Notes: generated by a model not told the origin, from the letters alone. DNA of 64,000 bases from Alcanivorax sp. (GCF_019431375.1 NZ_CP080267.1:2108001-2172000); one strand, 5' to 3'. Positions 49,632-58,906 are shown, numbered from the stretch's first letter. Numbers and translations are program-made.

Positions 49632-49851
49632 TACATCCGGGAATCACTCTCAACAGACTTTTCTTGCACTTGCGTGTTGAACGGGAAATTTTGTTCGGAC
49701 TTTTCTTGCAGCCCCAAAACTGAAAATTCACTCTATCTCAGCCACTTACAAAAATATGTAAGCCATATCCTACATATTCAACTTGCGCGCGGGTGAAAAA
49801 CGGCGCTGGCGCTCTGCGGGTGAGCATCTGGATTCCCGGGGTCTGAGCTAT
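49632..49851. other. Region between the array-side IS and the REP sequences
   Basis: No gene seen. The 13-base sequence GACTTTTCTTGCA occurs at 49656-49668 and again at 49698-49710, 42 bases apart, and AATATGTA/TACATATT form a small dyad at about 49751-49777. Confidence 0.45.
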
Positions 49852-49995
49852 TTCGCCATGCGAGCATGGCTCCAACGGTGGGCGGGGATGGGCTGGTTGG
49901 TGAAGGCAACTATGGTGATTGCGTTGAGTGGCGTGGGCGCCGCCCCAGGGGAGCGCCGTCTCCCCGCCTCTTCGCCTTGCGAGCAAGGCTCCAAC
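49852..49995. repeat. Two REP-like palindromes upstream of ilvD
   Basis: TTCGCCATGCGAGCATGGCTCCAAC (49852-49876) and its variant at 49971-49995 (TTCGCCTTGCGAGCAAGG, then CTCCAAC) share orientation. The first is the exact inverse of 40916-40940. Confidence 0.7.
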
Positions 49996-50058
49996 AGTGG
50001 GGGTCTGTGGGTTACAATGGCGGGCTTATGTCCCGCTATCGATCATTACGAGGTTCCC

Positions 50059-51906
50059 ATGCCGCAGTATCGCTCCCGTACCACCACCCATGGCCGTAAC
50101 ATGGCCGGCGCCCGTGCCCTGTGGCGCGCGACGGGCATGAAGGACGGGGACTTCGGTAAACCGATTATTGCCATCGCCAACTCCTTTACCCAGTTCGTGC
50201 CCGGGCACGTGCACCTGAAGGACATGGGCCAACTGGTGGCCGGTGAAGTGGAGAGGGCTGGCGGCATCGCCAAGGAATTCAATACCATTGCGGTGGATGA
50301 CGGCATCGCCATGGGCCACGACGGCATGCTCTACTCCCTGCCCAGCCGCGACATCATTGCCGATTCCGTGGAGTACATGGTCAACGCTCACTGCGCCGAT
50401 GCGCTGGTGTGCATTTCCAACTGCGACAAGATCACTCCCGGCATGCTGATGGCCGCCATGCGCCTGAACATCCCGGTGATCTTCGTGTCCGGCGGCCCCA
50501 TGGAAGCGGGCAAGACCAGGCTGGCCGAGGGCAAGCTGGATCTGGTGGACGCCATGGTGATGGCCGCCGATGACAGCGTGGACGAAGCCACCCTGAACGA
50601 AGTGGAGCGTTCCGCCTGCCCCACCTGCGGCTCCTGCTCCGGCATGTTCACCGCCAACTCCATGAACTGCCTGACCGAGGCGCTGGGCCTGTCCCTGCCG
50701 GGGAACGGCTCCCTGTTGGCCACCCATGCGGATCGCCGTGAGCTGTTCCTGGAAGCCGGTCGTCGCATCGTCGATGTGGCCAAGCTGTACTACGAGCAGG
50801 ATGTGGAGGCAGTTCTGCCGCGCAATATCGCGTCCTTCAAGGCCTTCGAGAACGCCATGAGCCTGGATATCGCCATGGGCGGCTCCACCAATACCGTGCT
50901 GCACTTGCTGGCCGCCGCCCTGGAAGGCGAAGTGGACTTCACCATGGCCGATATCGACCGCCTGAGCCGCAAGGTGCCCTGCCTGTCGAAAGTGGCCCCG
51001 GCCACCCAGAAGTACCATATGGAAGACGTGCACCGGGCCGGTGGCGTGATGGGCATTCTCGGCGAACTGGACCGGGCCGGCTTGCTGCACCGGGACATTC
51101 CCATGGTGCACTCCGCCAGCGTGGCGGAAGCGCTGGAGCACTACGACATCATGCGCACCAGCGACGAAGGTGTGAAAAAAATGTTCACCGCCGGCCCGGC
51201 GGGGATTCCCACCCAGACCGCGTTCAGCCAGGACACCCGCTGGGACAGCCTGGATGATGACCGGGAAAACGGCTGTATCCGCAACTACGAGAACGCCTAC
51301 AGCAAGGACGGCGGCCTGGCGGTGTTGTATGGCAACATCGCCGAGCGCGGCTGCATCGTGAAGACCGCCGGGGTGGACGAGTCCATCCTGACCTTTACCG
51401 GCCGTGCCCGGGTGTTCGAATCCCAGGATTCCGCCGTGCGCGCCATTCTCGGCGACCAGATCGTGGCCGGGGACGTGGTGGTGATTCGTTATGAAGGGCC
51501 GAAAGGTGGCCCGGGCATGCAGGAAATGCTCTACCCCACCAGCTACCTGAAATCCAAGGGGCTGGGCAAGCAGTGCGCCCTGCTCACCGATGGTCGTTTC
51601 TCCGGCGGCACCTCCGGCCTGTCCATCGGCCACGCCTCTCCGGAAGCGGCGGAAGGTGGCGCCATTGCGCTGGTGGAAGAAGGCGACACCATCGCCATCG
51701 ACATCCCCAACCGCACCATTAACCTGGACATTTCCGATGAGGAACTGGCCCACCGCCGCAGCAAGATGGAAGCCCGCGGCAAGCTGGCCTACAAGCCCAT
51801 GGAAATGCGCCCACGCCGGGTGTCCACCGCCCTGAAAGCCTATGCGGCCCTGACCACCAGCGCCGACCGCGGCGCCGTGCGAGATCTCAGCCAGCTCAAC
51901 AAATAA
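50059..51906 (+). CDS. ilvD: Dihydroxy-acid dehydratase
   Basis: The 615-residue protein (E. coli 616) has the Fe-S cysteines and signatures CISNCDKITPGMLMAAMRL and SACPTCGSCSGMFTANSMNC, and the C-terminal DGRFSGGTSGLSIGHASPEA. It converts dihydroxy acids to 2-keto acids in valine and isoleucine synthesis, the step before IlvE (31 kb). ATG 50059 begins the conserved MPQYRSRTTTHGRNMAGAR; longer frames upstream run through REP sequence. Confidence 0.97.
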   Translation: MPQYRSRTTTHGRNMAGARALWRATGMKDGDFGKPIIAIANSFTQFVPGHVHLKDMGQLVAGEVERAGGIAKEFNTIAVDDGIAMGHDGMLYSLPSRDIIADSVEYMVNAHCADALVCISNCDKITPGMLMAAMRLNIPVIFVSGGPMEAGKTRLAEGKLDLVDAMVMAADDSVDEATLNEVERSACPTCGSCSGMFTANSMNCLTEALGLSLPGNGSLLATHADRRELFLEAGRRIVDVAKLYYEQDVEAVLPRNIASFKAFENAMSLDIAMGGSTNTVLHLLAAALEGEVDFTMADIDRLSRKVPCLSKVAPATQKYHMEDVHRAGGVMGILGELDRAGLLHRDIPMVHSASVAEALEHYDIMRTSDEGVKKMFTAGPAGIPTQTAFSQDTRWDSLDDDRENGCIRNYENAYSKDGGLAVLYGNIAERGCIVKTAGVDESILTFTGRARVFESQDSAVRAILGDQIVAGDVVVIRYEGPKGGPGMQEMLYPTSYLKSKGLGKQCALLTDGRFSGGTSGLSIGHASPEAAEGGAIALVEEGDTIAIDIPNRTINLDISDEELAHRRSKMEARGKLAYKPMEMRPRRVSTALKAYAALTTSADRGAVRDLSQLNK

Positions 51907-51912
51907 CGGACC

Positions 51913-51937
51913 AGGGCGGCTTTCGAGCCGCCCTTTT
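51913..51937 (+). terminator. Terminator after ilvD
   Basis: GGGCGGC, loop TTTCGA, GCCGCCC and TTTT, six bases after the stop. Confidence 0.9.
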
Positions 51938-52105
51938 GTTGTGTCCCCTTTCTCGCCCGACATCCATGACCGCTGCCGCACCCCGGTAGACAGGGTGTTG
52001 CCACGCGGCGCTTTCTGAACAAGTATCGTAGGAACCTTGACCGGACCCGACGCATTTTCCCGTCGGCGATCCCGGTCTGTGCCCACGACGAGGAGCACTC
52101 TGTTA

Positions 52106-53424
52106 ATGAGTCTGACACAACGTTTGATGCCACTGGTGGCCAAGCTGATCACCAGTGAGCGCCTGCAACAATGGCGACGGGCCTTTCGTGAATCGCGCCG
52201 CAAGCTGCAACGACGCCCTCATCAGGCGGTGTTCTACTTCCGCATTGATGACCCCTACTCGGTGTTGATGGCCCAGGTACTGCCCCGCTTTGCCCGTCAC
52301 TTCGGCATCATCATTACCCCCCGGGTCATGCTGTACCTGGATCAGCAGATGTACCCGGCGGCGGACATGCTGGAAGAGCTGGCCCCCCGCGACGCCACCC
52401 AGCTGGCACGCCTGCACGAGCTGGACTTTCCCCACCACTGGCAACTGCCGCCCCGGGAAGTGAGCCTGGCGGCCACCCGCTGCCTGCTCAAACACGAGGG
52501 CGACGAGCGCTTCTGGAGCCTGGCTGCGGCCCTGGCCGATGCCCTGTGGCGCAACGACCACGACAAGCTGGAAGAACTGCTGACCGAACACGGCCAGATG
52601 CCCGCCGACCGGGCCCAGCTGGCCCTGGAAGCGCGCGCCGCGACCAGTTCCTCAAGGACGGCCACTATCTCACCGGCACCCTGCACTACGAGGGTGAGTG
52701 GTACTGGAGCGTGGAACGGCTGGACCACCTGGCCCACCGCCTCAACGACCTGGGGCTGGGCAGCGCGGACTGGCCGCTGCCCTACGGCCGCGCCAAGCGC
52801 GCCCGCCTGAAAGATGTGCCAGAGGGCCTGAAAGGCAAACCGCTGGTGATGTTCTTCTCCTTCCGCAGCCCCTACTCCTATCTGGCCCTGGCCCGCACCT
52901 ACGCCATGGCGGACCACTACGGCCTGAACCTGAAAATCCGCCCGGTGCTGCCCATGGTCATGCGCGGGCTCTCGGTCCCCAAGGCCAAGCGTTTCTACAT
53001 TCTCAAGGACGCCGCCCGGGAAGCCCGCCTGCACAAGGTACCGTTTGGCAAGGTGTGCGATCCGGTGGGCCCCGGTGTGGAACGCTGCATGGCCATCTGG
53101 CCTTTCGCCGAAAAGGAAGGCCGCCTGCGTGAATGGCTGCGTGCCGCCGCCACCGGCATCTGGAGCCAGGGCATCAATGCCGCCACCGACAACGGCCTGA
53201 AATTCCTGGTGGAAAATGCCGGCCTGGACTGGAACCGGGCCCGCCGCTGGCTGGATGACGACAGCTGGCGCGACCGCGCCGAAGACAACCGCAACGTCAT
53301 GATGGAAGCCGGCAGCTGGGGCGTCCCCAGCTTCCTGACCGAAAACACCATGGTCTGGGGCCAGGATCGTTTTGCGGTGATCGAGGCATGCCTGCTAGCC
53401 TCACAGGCCGACGACAAAGACTGA
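52106..53424 (+). pseudogene. Two-domain DsbA/HCCA-isomerase-like gene with a 2-bp frameshift
   Basis: The N-terminal part (52106 to about 52630) has VFYFRIDDPYSVLMAQVLPRF and the C-terminal part (about 52630-53424) has MFFSFRSPYSYLALARTYAM and SWGVPSFLTENTMVWGQDR: two copies of the DsbA-type thioredoxin fold seen in 2-hydroxychromene-2-carboxylate isomerases and glutathione transferase kappa. The frames join at a GCGCGCGCC run near 52630. Removing two bases gives EARRDQFLKDGHYL and one protein of about 439 residues. It may be a real mutation or a sequencing slip. It probably acts in glutathione-dependent isomerisation; both domains lack CxxC. Confidence 0.8.
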
Positions 53425-53443
53425 GATAACCTCACCTGCATTT

Positions 53444-53524
53444 CCGTAGGAGCGGCGCTCGAGCCGCGAAGTCGTTTCCGAAAATTTCTCTGGACGCTTC
53501 GCGGCTCAAGCGCCGCTCCTACGG
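53444..53524. repeat. REP pair (GTAGGAGCGGCG type)
   Basis: CCGTAGGAGCGGCGCTCGAG (53444 on) continues to GCCGCGAAG, and its inverse runs to CCGCTCCTACGG at 53524. The arms are about 31 bases each around a 19-base centre. The sequence resembles Pseudomonas-type REPs and could end transcription of the upstream gene. Confidence 0.8.
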
Positions 53525-53550
53525 CATATAAAAACCACGGAGAGAACATA

Positions 53551-53937
53551 ATGACCCTTGCCTACTGGTGCGTGCTTGCCGCCATTTTCCTGCCTTACCT
53601 GAATACGGCTCTGGCCAAGTTCCAGGGCGGCTTCGGCCCCAAACAGAACCATAACCCCCGGGAATTCCTGGAAACCCTGGAGGGCAGCCGCAAGCGTGCC
53701 CACTGGGCGCAGCAGAACAGCTTCGAGGTGACCCCCGCCTTTGCCGCAGCCGTGATCATTGCCCATCTTGCGCAAACCGCCCCGCAGGGCACCATCGACG
53801 GCATCGCCCTGGCCTTTGTGGTCAGCCGGGTCATGTACACCGTCTGCTATATCGCCGACTGGGCCAGCGCCCGCACCCTGGTATGGGCCTTCGGCATGGG
53901 TTGTATCGTGGCGCTGTTCGTGGGCGTTGGAGCATAA
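53551..53937 (+). CDS. MAPEG-family membrane protein
   Basis: The 128-residue protein has four hydrophobic helices. Entry MTLAYWCVLAAIFLPYLNTALAK, NPREFLETLEGSRKRAHWAQQNSFE with the conserved R-A-x-x-A-x-x-N helix, and FVVSRVMYTVCYIADWASART are typical of bacterial MAPEG proteins (membrane glutathione/eicosanoid metabolism superfamily). It lies next to a gene with a glutathione-transferase-kappa-like fold, so a glutathione link is conceivable. Reaction unknown. Confidence 0.9.
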   Translation: MTLAYWCVLAAIFLPYLNTALAKFQGGFGPKQNHNPREFLETLEGSRKRAHWAQQNSFEVTPAFAAAVIIAHLAQTAPQGTIDGIALAFVVSRVMYTVCYIADWASARTLVWAFGMGCIVALFVGVGA

Positions 53938-53945
53938 CGAGAAGG

Positions 53946-54055
53946 CAATTGATAATTGAGAATGGATAATTGATAACTTAAAACCCTGAAAACCACTGCC
54001 AATCCTCACTGGAGGTGGTTTTCGTTATCAATTCTCAATTTTCCATTATCAATTC
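53946..54055. repeat. Intergenic inverted-repeat module, AATTGATAATTG type
   Basis: Arms at 53946-53977 and 54024-54055 (32 bases each) match inverted at 27 positions, built of the words AATTGATAA and AATTGAGAA. The centre has a smaller AAAACCAC/GTGGTTTT stem. Confidence 0.78.
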
Positions 54056-54062
54056 ATCATTC

Positions 54063-55058
54063 GTGCCCCAGACCTGCACCATCTCCGTCAACGGCAAGGC
54101 GTCTTTCCCCTGCCGCTCGGACCAGACCATCGTCGAGGCCGGCCAACAGGCCGGCTTCGGCTTTCCGGTGGCCTGTCGCAATGGTGTCTGTGAGCGCTGC
54201 ATGGGCACGCTTCAACGCGGACACGTTCAGCAAAGAAACCACACCATTCATGCGGGCGATGCCGACAGCTCCCGGGTGTTATACTGCGTCGCCCAACCAT
54301 TCAGCGATTGCGAGATAGATGTGCCCGAGGTGACCGTTCCCGGCGAACTGCCAAGCCACGACGTCAACTGCCAGATTCAGCAGATTGAAGCGCTCAACCA
54401 TGACGTGAGCCGGGTCTGGTTGCAGCTGCCCGCCGGCAAGCGGGTGCAGTGGCATGCCGGGCAATACATGATGCTCAACCTGAACGGCGAGGGCTTCCCC
54501 TTTTCCATCGCCAACCACTGCGATGGCCGCCGCCTGGAGCTACACATCCGCCATGGCGACGACAACAGTGCCGCCCAGGACATCATGGCTTACCTGGAGT
54601 CAGCCAGCACCGTCAGCGCCACCCTGCCCGCCGGCCTGCGCTTTATCGACAGCGCCCCGGAGCAGCCGGTGTGGTTTATCTGTGGCTCCACCGGGTTTGC
54701 CCCGGTAAAGGCCATGGTAGAGCGCCTTATCGCCCTGGATTTTGAGCAGCCGGTGCGCCTGTTCTGGGGCGCACGCACCCCGGAGGACCTCTATCTGCCG
54801 GCTCTGCCTGCCCAGTGGAAAACCGCTCTCAAGGACTTCGATTTCACCACCTCCCTGTCCGACATCCGTCACCCGGACCACGCCGAAGGCCTGGTGCATG
54901 AAGCAGCGCTGGCGGCCCTGAACGAACCGGAGTTACCGCTGTTCTACCTGGGCGGCTCGCCTCCCATGGCATGGGCGGTATTCGATGCGCTGGTGGAAGA
55001 AGGCGTACCCGCAGGCAATATTCACTGCGACGTGTTCGATTACGCGCCCAGGGATTAG
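54063..55058 (+). CDS. 2Fe-2S ferredoxin / FNR-type flavin reductase
   Basis: The protein has about 331 residues from GTG 54063. The N-terminal plant-type ferredoxin domain has CRNGVCERCMG and a last Cys in VLYCVAQP as 2Fe-2S ligands. An FAD domain (QYMMLNLNGEGFPFSIAN) and an NAD(P) domain (WFICGSTGFAPVKAMVERL, LFYLGGSPPMAW) follow. It should pass electrons from NAD(P)H to an oxygenase or sugar-dehydratase partner, or reduce flavin (Fre/LuxG/AscD relatives). No partner is adjacent. An alternative GTG at 54015 would place the N-terminus inside the inverted-repeat module. Confidence 0.87.
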   Translation: MPQTCTISVNGKASFPCRSDQTIVEAGQQAGFGFPVACRNGVCERCMGTLQRGHVQQRNHTIHAGDADSSRVLYCVAQPFSDCEIDVPEVTVPGELPSHDVNCQIQQIEALNHDVSRVWLQLPAGKRVQWHAGQYMMLNLNGEGFPFSIANHCDGRRLELHIRHGDDNSAAQDIMAYLESASTVSATLPAGLRFIDSAPEQPVWFICGSTGFAPVKAMVERLIALDFEQPVRLFWGARTPEDLYLPALPAQWKTALKDFDFTTSLSDIRHPDHAEGLVHEAALAALNEPELPLFYLGGSPPMAWAVFDALVEEGVPAGNIHCDVFDYAPRD

Positions 55059-55061
55059 TTA

Positions 55062-55249
55062 GCCGCAAGCTTCAAGCGACAAGCTGCAACGCGGGTTGAG
55101 CCCGTGCTAATCGACAAGGCCTGGACCCCGCGCAGCAAGCTTGGTTGGTCATGCCGCATCGAGTATCCGCTACGAATCGCGGCCAAAACGTGGCCGGACT
55201 GGCAACAACCGGGCCCGCGTTGTAGCTTGTAGCTTGCTGCTTGAAGCTT
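55062..55249. repeat. Intergenic inverted-repeat module, AAGCTTCAAGC type (2 of 3)
   Basis: The left arm 55062-55095 (GCCGCAAGCTTCAAGCGACA and on to GCTGCAACGCGGG) is inverted at 55214-55249 (CCCGCGTTGTAGCTTGTAGC and on to CTTGAAGCTT). The 118-base centre holds no gene. Confidence 0.78.
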
Positions 55250-55269
55250 TACATCAAGGAAGGGATGCG

Positions 55270-56553
55270 ATGGCGCAGGATTCACCGCCCACGGTGCGCA
55301 ACCAGACATTGCTTCTGCCCTGCCACGAGTGCGACCTGGTCTGCGAGGTAGACCTTCGCCAGAATAGTGGCTGGCTGCAATGCCCCCGCTGCCGGCACCC
55401 ACTGATGCGCCAGGCACAAAGCGACCAGCTGACGCCGGCACTGGCGTTCACCTCCCTGATCCTGCTCGGCCTGTCCTTGCTGTTTCCCTACATCGGTTTC
55501 GAAAAGAGTGGCATCGAGCGAGCCATGACGGTCACCGACGCGGCCTGGGAACTGGCGGTCTATCACCACCCGGCGCTGGCCGTCATTGTCATTGCCACCA
55601 TCATCGTCATCCCGGCCCTCTACCTGCTGTCGATCTGCTGGATACATCTGAGCCTGGCAGCGCCCCGCCATCTACCCGGCAGCCTGTTGCTGGCCCGCTG
55701 GCTGCCGCGCATGCAGCCCTGGATGATGGCAGACGTGTTTGCCATCGCCGCCCTGGTGAGCCTGGTGAAGATCGTCGCCATGGCTCATATCCAGCTACTC
55801 TCCGCCTTCTGGACCTTTTCCGGCTACGCCCTGTTATTGCTGATTACCGTCACCCGCATGAATACCGTCAGCCTGTGGCAACGCCTCCTGGGCAATCTGC
55901 AGCAACCCGCCACCACCCGCAGCGGGCTCACCGCCCGCACCCAGGGGCTGATCGGCTGCCAGCGCTGCGGGCAGTTGCAAGCCCGGGGCAACCACCATTG
56001 CCACCGCTGCCACAGCAGCCTTCACGACCGCCATCCGCTGACTTTACAACGGGTCTGGGCACTGCTAATCACCGCCATTCTGTGCTGCTTTCCGGCCCAC
56101 CTGTTTCCGATCATGACCACCACCAGCCTGGGCCAGAACGAGCCTTCCACCATCATTGCCGGCGTCATGCTGTTTCTGCGCCATGGCGACTGGCCCATCG
56201 CCCTGATCATCTTTTCCGCCAGCGTGCTGGTGCCGTTCGGCAAAATTCTCGCCTTGGGCTGGCTATGCATTGCCAGCCGCCGGCGCGACACCCTGGACAT
56301 GAAAAACCAGATGGCGCTCTATCGGATCACCGAATGGGTGGGGCGCTGGTCCATGATCGATGTGTTCGTGGTGGCCATCATTGTCGCCCTGTTCCAGATG
56401 GGCAATATTCTTACCGTTACCCCGGGCGTAGGTGGCGTGGCCTTTTCCGCCGTGGTGATATTTACCATGCTGGCCGCCCACCAGTTTGACCCGCGCCTGA
56501 TCTGGGACCAGCAGCAGCTGGCCCACAACCGCCAACTGGAGCAGCAGCCTTGA
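55270..56553 (+). CDS. pqiA: PqiA, membrane subunit of the Pqi lipid-transport system
   Basis: The 427-residue inner-membrane protein (E. coli 417) has two repeats, each with a zinc-ribbon-like cysteine group (CHECDLVCEVDLR...CPRC; CQRCGQLQARGNHHCHRC) followed by four helices. With PqiB and PqiC it forms an envelope-spanning lipid transporter linked to membrane stress. ATG 55270 follows AAGGAAGG. The end overlaps pqiB by TTGA. Confidence 0.95.
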   Translation: MAQDSPPTVRNQTLLLPCHECDLVCEVDLRQNSGWLQCPRCRHPLMRQAQSDQLTPALAFTSLILLGLSLLFPYIGFEKSGIERAMTVTDAAWELAVYHHPALAVIVIATIIVIPALYLLSICWIHLSLAAPRHLPGSLLLARWLPRMQPWMMADVFAIAALVSLVKIVAMAHIQLLSAFWTFSGYALLLLITVTRMNTVSLWQRLLGNLQQPATTRSGLTARTQGLIGCQRCGQLQARGNHHCHRCHSSLHDRHPLTLQRVWALLITAILCCFPAHLFPIMTTTSLGQNEPSTIIAGVMLFLRHGDWPIALIIFSASVLVPFGKILALGWLCIASRRRDTLDMKNQMALYRITEWVGRWSMIDVFVVAIIVALFQMGNILTVTPGVGGVAFSAVVIFTMLAAHQFDPRLIWDQQQLAHNRQLEQQP

Positions 56554-58166
56554 GTGACAATGCCCAAGCCGAACCTCGCCGCACCCGGCTTTCCGCCGTC
56601 TGGCTGATCCCGCTTGCGGCCGCCCTGATCGGCCTGTGGCTGGTGTTCAGTTATCTGTCCAGCCAGGGGCCGGTGATCACCCTGACACTGGCGGATGCGG
56701 AAGGTATCAACGCCGGCAAGACGCCGGTAAAAACCCGCAACGTGCAGGTCGGTCTGGTGGAAAGTGTGCGGCTGTCCGATGACATGAGCCACACCCTGCT
56801 CACTGTCCAGATGCAATCGGATACCGAGCGCATGCTGGCCAGGGACACCCGCTTCTGGGTAGTCAAACCCCGTATCAGCCGGGAAGGGGTGAGTGGGCTG
56901 AATACGGTGTTGTCCGGCTCCTACATCGAGCTGATGCCCGGCGAAAGCAACAAGAAGGGCAAACGCTTCCAGGTGCAGGACACCCCGCCCCCGGAGACCA
57001 CCGGCGCCGGCCTGTTCCTGAAGCTGGTCAGCGAAGCGGGCACTAATGTGGACGTGGGTGACCCGGTAAACTTTCGCAGCCTGAAGGTGGGCCGGGTAGT
57101 GGAAACCCGCTTCAACGCCGCCGACAAACGCTTCCACCACCGTATCTTTATCCAGAAACCCTATGACGTGCTGGTCTCGGACAGCAGCCGTTTCTGGCAG
57201 GCCAGTGGCCTGGGGTTCCAGCTTGATGCACGGGGTTTTCAGGCCCAGATCCACTCTCTGGAAGCCCTGATCGGCGGCGGCATCACCTTCGCGGTGCCCG
57301 ATGGCAACATGCGGGCCGGCGACCCGGTGAAAGACGAGCGGGAATTCATCCTGCACAACGACGAGGAAAGCGCGCGCCGGGCACTGTATACCGACACCCT
57401 GGATTATGTGCTGCTGGTGGAACGCAGTGTGCGAGGCCTGAAAAGTGGCGCCCCGGTGGAGTATCGGGGCATCCGCGTGGGCACGGTGGAACAGGTGGCC
57501 TGGGGCTTTGGACAGACCGGCCCGTCCACCATCAGCAGCGCACCGATTCCGGTGCTGATCCGCCTGGAGCCCCAGCGCATCACTCACCACAACCACGAAG
57601 ACACCGCACGCTGGCGAGAAGAAATTGATCGCATGATTGGTGATGGTCTGCGCGCCAGCCTGAAACCGGGCAACCTGCTCACCGGCTCCCTGTTCGTGGA
57701 CCTGGATTTCCACCCGGAGAGTCCCGCCGGCAACAGCGGCGAACGCTATGCTGACGTGGCGGTTTTCCCCACGGTCGACAGCGGCGGCATCAGCAAGATC
57801 GAAGACCAGATCCAGCAGTTGCTGGACACCTTCAACAACCTGCCCCTGGAATCCATTGCCGGCAACCTGAACCGCAACCTGGATAACCTGGCCGGCACCA
57901 CCCAGCGGCTTGAAGCGCTGCTGGCCGACCCGGCACTCAATGCCCTGCCGGAACGGCTTACCGGCACCCTGGGCGCCCTGGAAGGCACCCTGCAAGGCTG
58001 GCAGACCGACGGCGACGGCTACCAGCAACTGCAAGGGACCTTGCAGAAACTGGATCGTCTGCTCAATGAGGCCGAACCGCTGCTGGATACACTCAACCAG
58101 CAACCCAATGCGCTGATCTTCCAGCGCCAGCCGGCCCCCGACCCGCAACCCAGAGGCACACGCTGA
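56550..58166 (+). CDS. pqiB: PqiB, MCE-domain lipid-transport protein
   Basis: The 538-residue protein (E. coli 546) has an N-terminal membrane anchor (LIPLAAALIGLWLVFSYLS), three MCE domains (GINAGKTPVKTRNVQVGLVE; GTNVDVGDPVNFRSLKVGRV; GLKSGAPVEYRGIRVGTVEQ) and a long C-terminal helix that forms the needle in the homologue. The start is TTG at 56550, overlapping the pqiA stop; no ATG or GTG fits the frame. It spans the periplasm towards PqiC. Confidence 0.95.
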   Translation: MSDNAQAEPRRTRLSAVWLIPLAAALIGLWLVFSYLSSQGPVITLTLADAEGINAGKTPVKTRNVQVGLVESVRLSDDMSHTLLTVQMQSDTERMLARDTRFWVVKPRISREGVSGLNTVLSGSYIELMPGESNKKGKRFQVQDTPPPETTGAGLFLKLVSEAGTNVDVGDPVNFRSLKVGRVVETRFNAADKRFHHRIFIQKPYDVLVSDSSRFWQASGLGFQLDARGFQAQIHSLEALIGGGITFAVPDGNMRAGDPVKDEREFILHNDEESARRALYTDTLDYVLLVERSVRGLKSGAPVEYRGIRVGTVEQVAWGFGQTGPSTISSAPIPVLIRLEPQRITHHNHEDTARWREEIDRMIGDGLRASLKPGNLLTGSLFVDLDFHPESPAGNSGERYADVAVFPTVDSGGISKIEDQIQQLLDTFNNLPLESIAGNLNRNLDNLAGTTQRLEALLADPALNALPERLTGTLGALEGTLQGWQTDGDGYQQLQGTLQKLDRLLNEAEPLLDTLNQQPNALIFQRQPAPDPQPRGTR

Positions 58167-58693
58167 TGAAATCGTTCTTCCTTACCGGCCTGCTGATCGC
58201 CCTGATGCCGTTGCTGAGTGCCTGTAGCCAAACCCCCTCGGCACCGCCACCGGATTACCTGCTACCCGGCGCCAGCCATAGCGGGCATAGCCCGCTACAG
58301 GTTCGCGTGAGCCTGGCCAGCTACCTGGACCAGGGCGGCATCGTGCTGCAACTGAGCGATACCGAACTGCACGTGGCCCGCCAGCATCGCTGGGCGGAAC
58401 CACTGGGCGCGCAATTGCAGCGGGCACTGGCGGCGACGCTGGCAGGCCAGACCACGCTGCCGGAGCAAGGGAAACTGGATCTGCAACTGAGCCGCTTTCA
58501 GGGCGTACAGAGTGCGCAGGGCGACATAGCCATGATCACCGGCACCTGGCAATTCCGCGCAGAAGAACAAACCCGGCAGGGAAACATTGACTGGCAGGGG
58601 CCCATCAACGGCGAAGGGTACGCGGCGCTGGTTGAAGCCCTGGACCAGGGTTGGCAGGAAACCGCACAGACCATCACCCAGGCGTTGAAATAA
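58166..58693 (+). CDS. pqiC: PqiC, outer-membrane lipoprotein of the Pqi system
   Basis: The 175-residue protein (E. coli 187) has a lipobox LLSACSQ, then the DUF330/ABC-auxiliary pattern (PLQVRVSLASYLDQGGIVLQ; WAEPLGAQLQRALAATL). It should sit at the outer membrane as the receiver of the PqiB needle. ATG overlaps the pqiB stop by TGATG, completing the operon. Confidence 0.93.
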   Translation: MKSFFLTGLLIALMPLLSACSQTPSAPPPDYLLPGASHSGHSPLQVRVSLASYLDQGGIVLQLSDTELHVARQHRWAEPLGAQLQRALAATLAGQTTLPEQGKLDLQLSRFQGVQSAQGDIAMITGTWQFRAEEQTRQGNIDWQGPINGEGYAALVEALDQGWQETAQTITQALK

Positions 58694-58774
58694 ACGGCGA
58701 AGGGACGAATTGTGGATAACGCCTGCGACTAATCCTCCCTACACAATACCCGCCCGCAGGGGCTCCACGGGTTT

Positions 58775-58904
58775 TGTAGGAGCACCGCTTGAGGCGCGAA
58801 CAGGGTCGAGTTGCGACAAGCGGGTTACGGAAAACAAAACGCTTTTCGAACCCCACCCTGGACTCACTGCCAATGCGGTTCGCGCCTCAAGCGGCGCTCC
58901 TGCA
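58775..58904. repeat. REP pair (GTAGGAGC type) after pqiC
   Basis: TGTAGGAGCACCGCTTGAGG (58775 on, to CGCGAA at 58800) is inverted at 58879-58904 (TTCGCGCCTCAAGCGGCGCT then CCTGCA). The 78-base interval has no gene. Confidence 0.75.
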
Positions 58905-58906
58905 AT

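Noticed and set aside
54063..55058. Ferric-siderophore reductase for the siderophore locus
   Set aside because: It carries a plant-type 2Fe-2S plus FNR module, is 40 kb away, and has none of the features of FhuF or SIP reductases.
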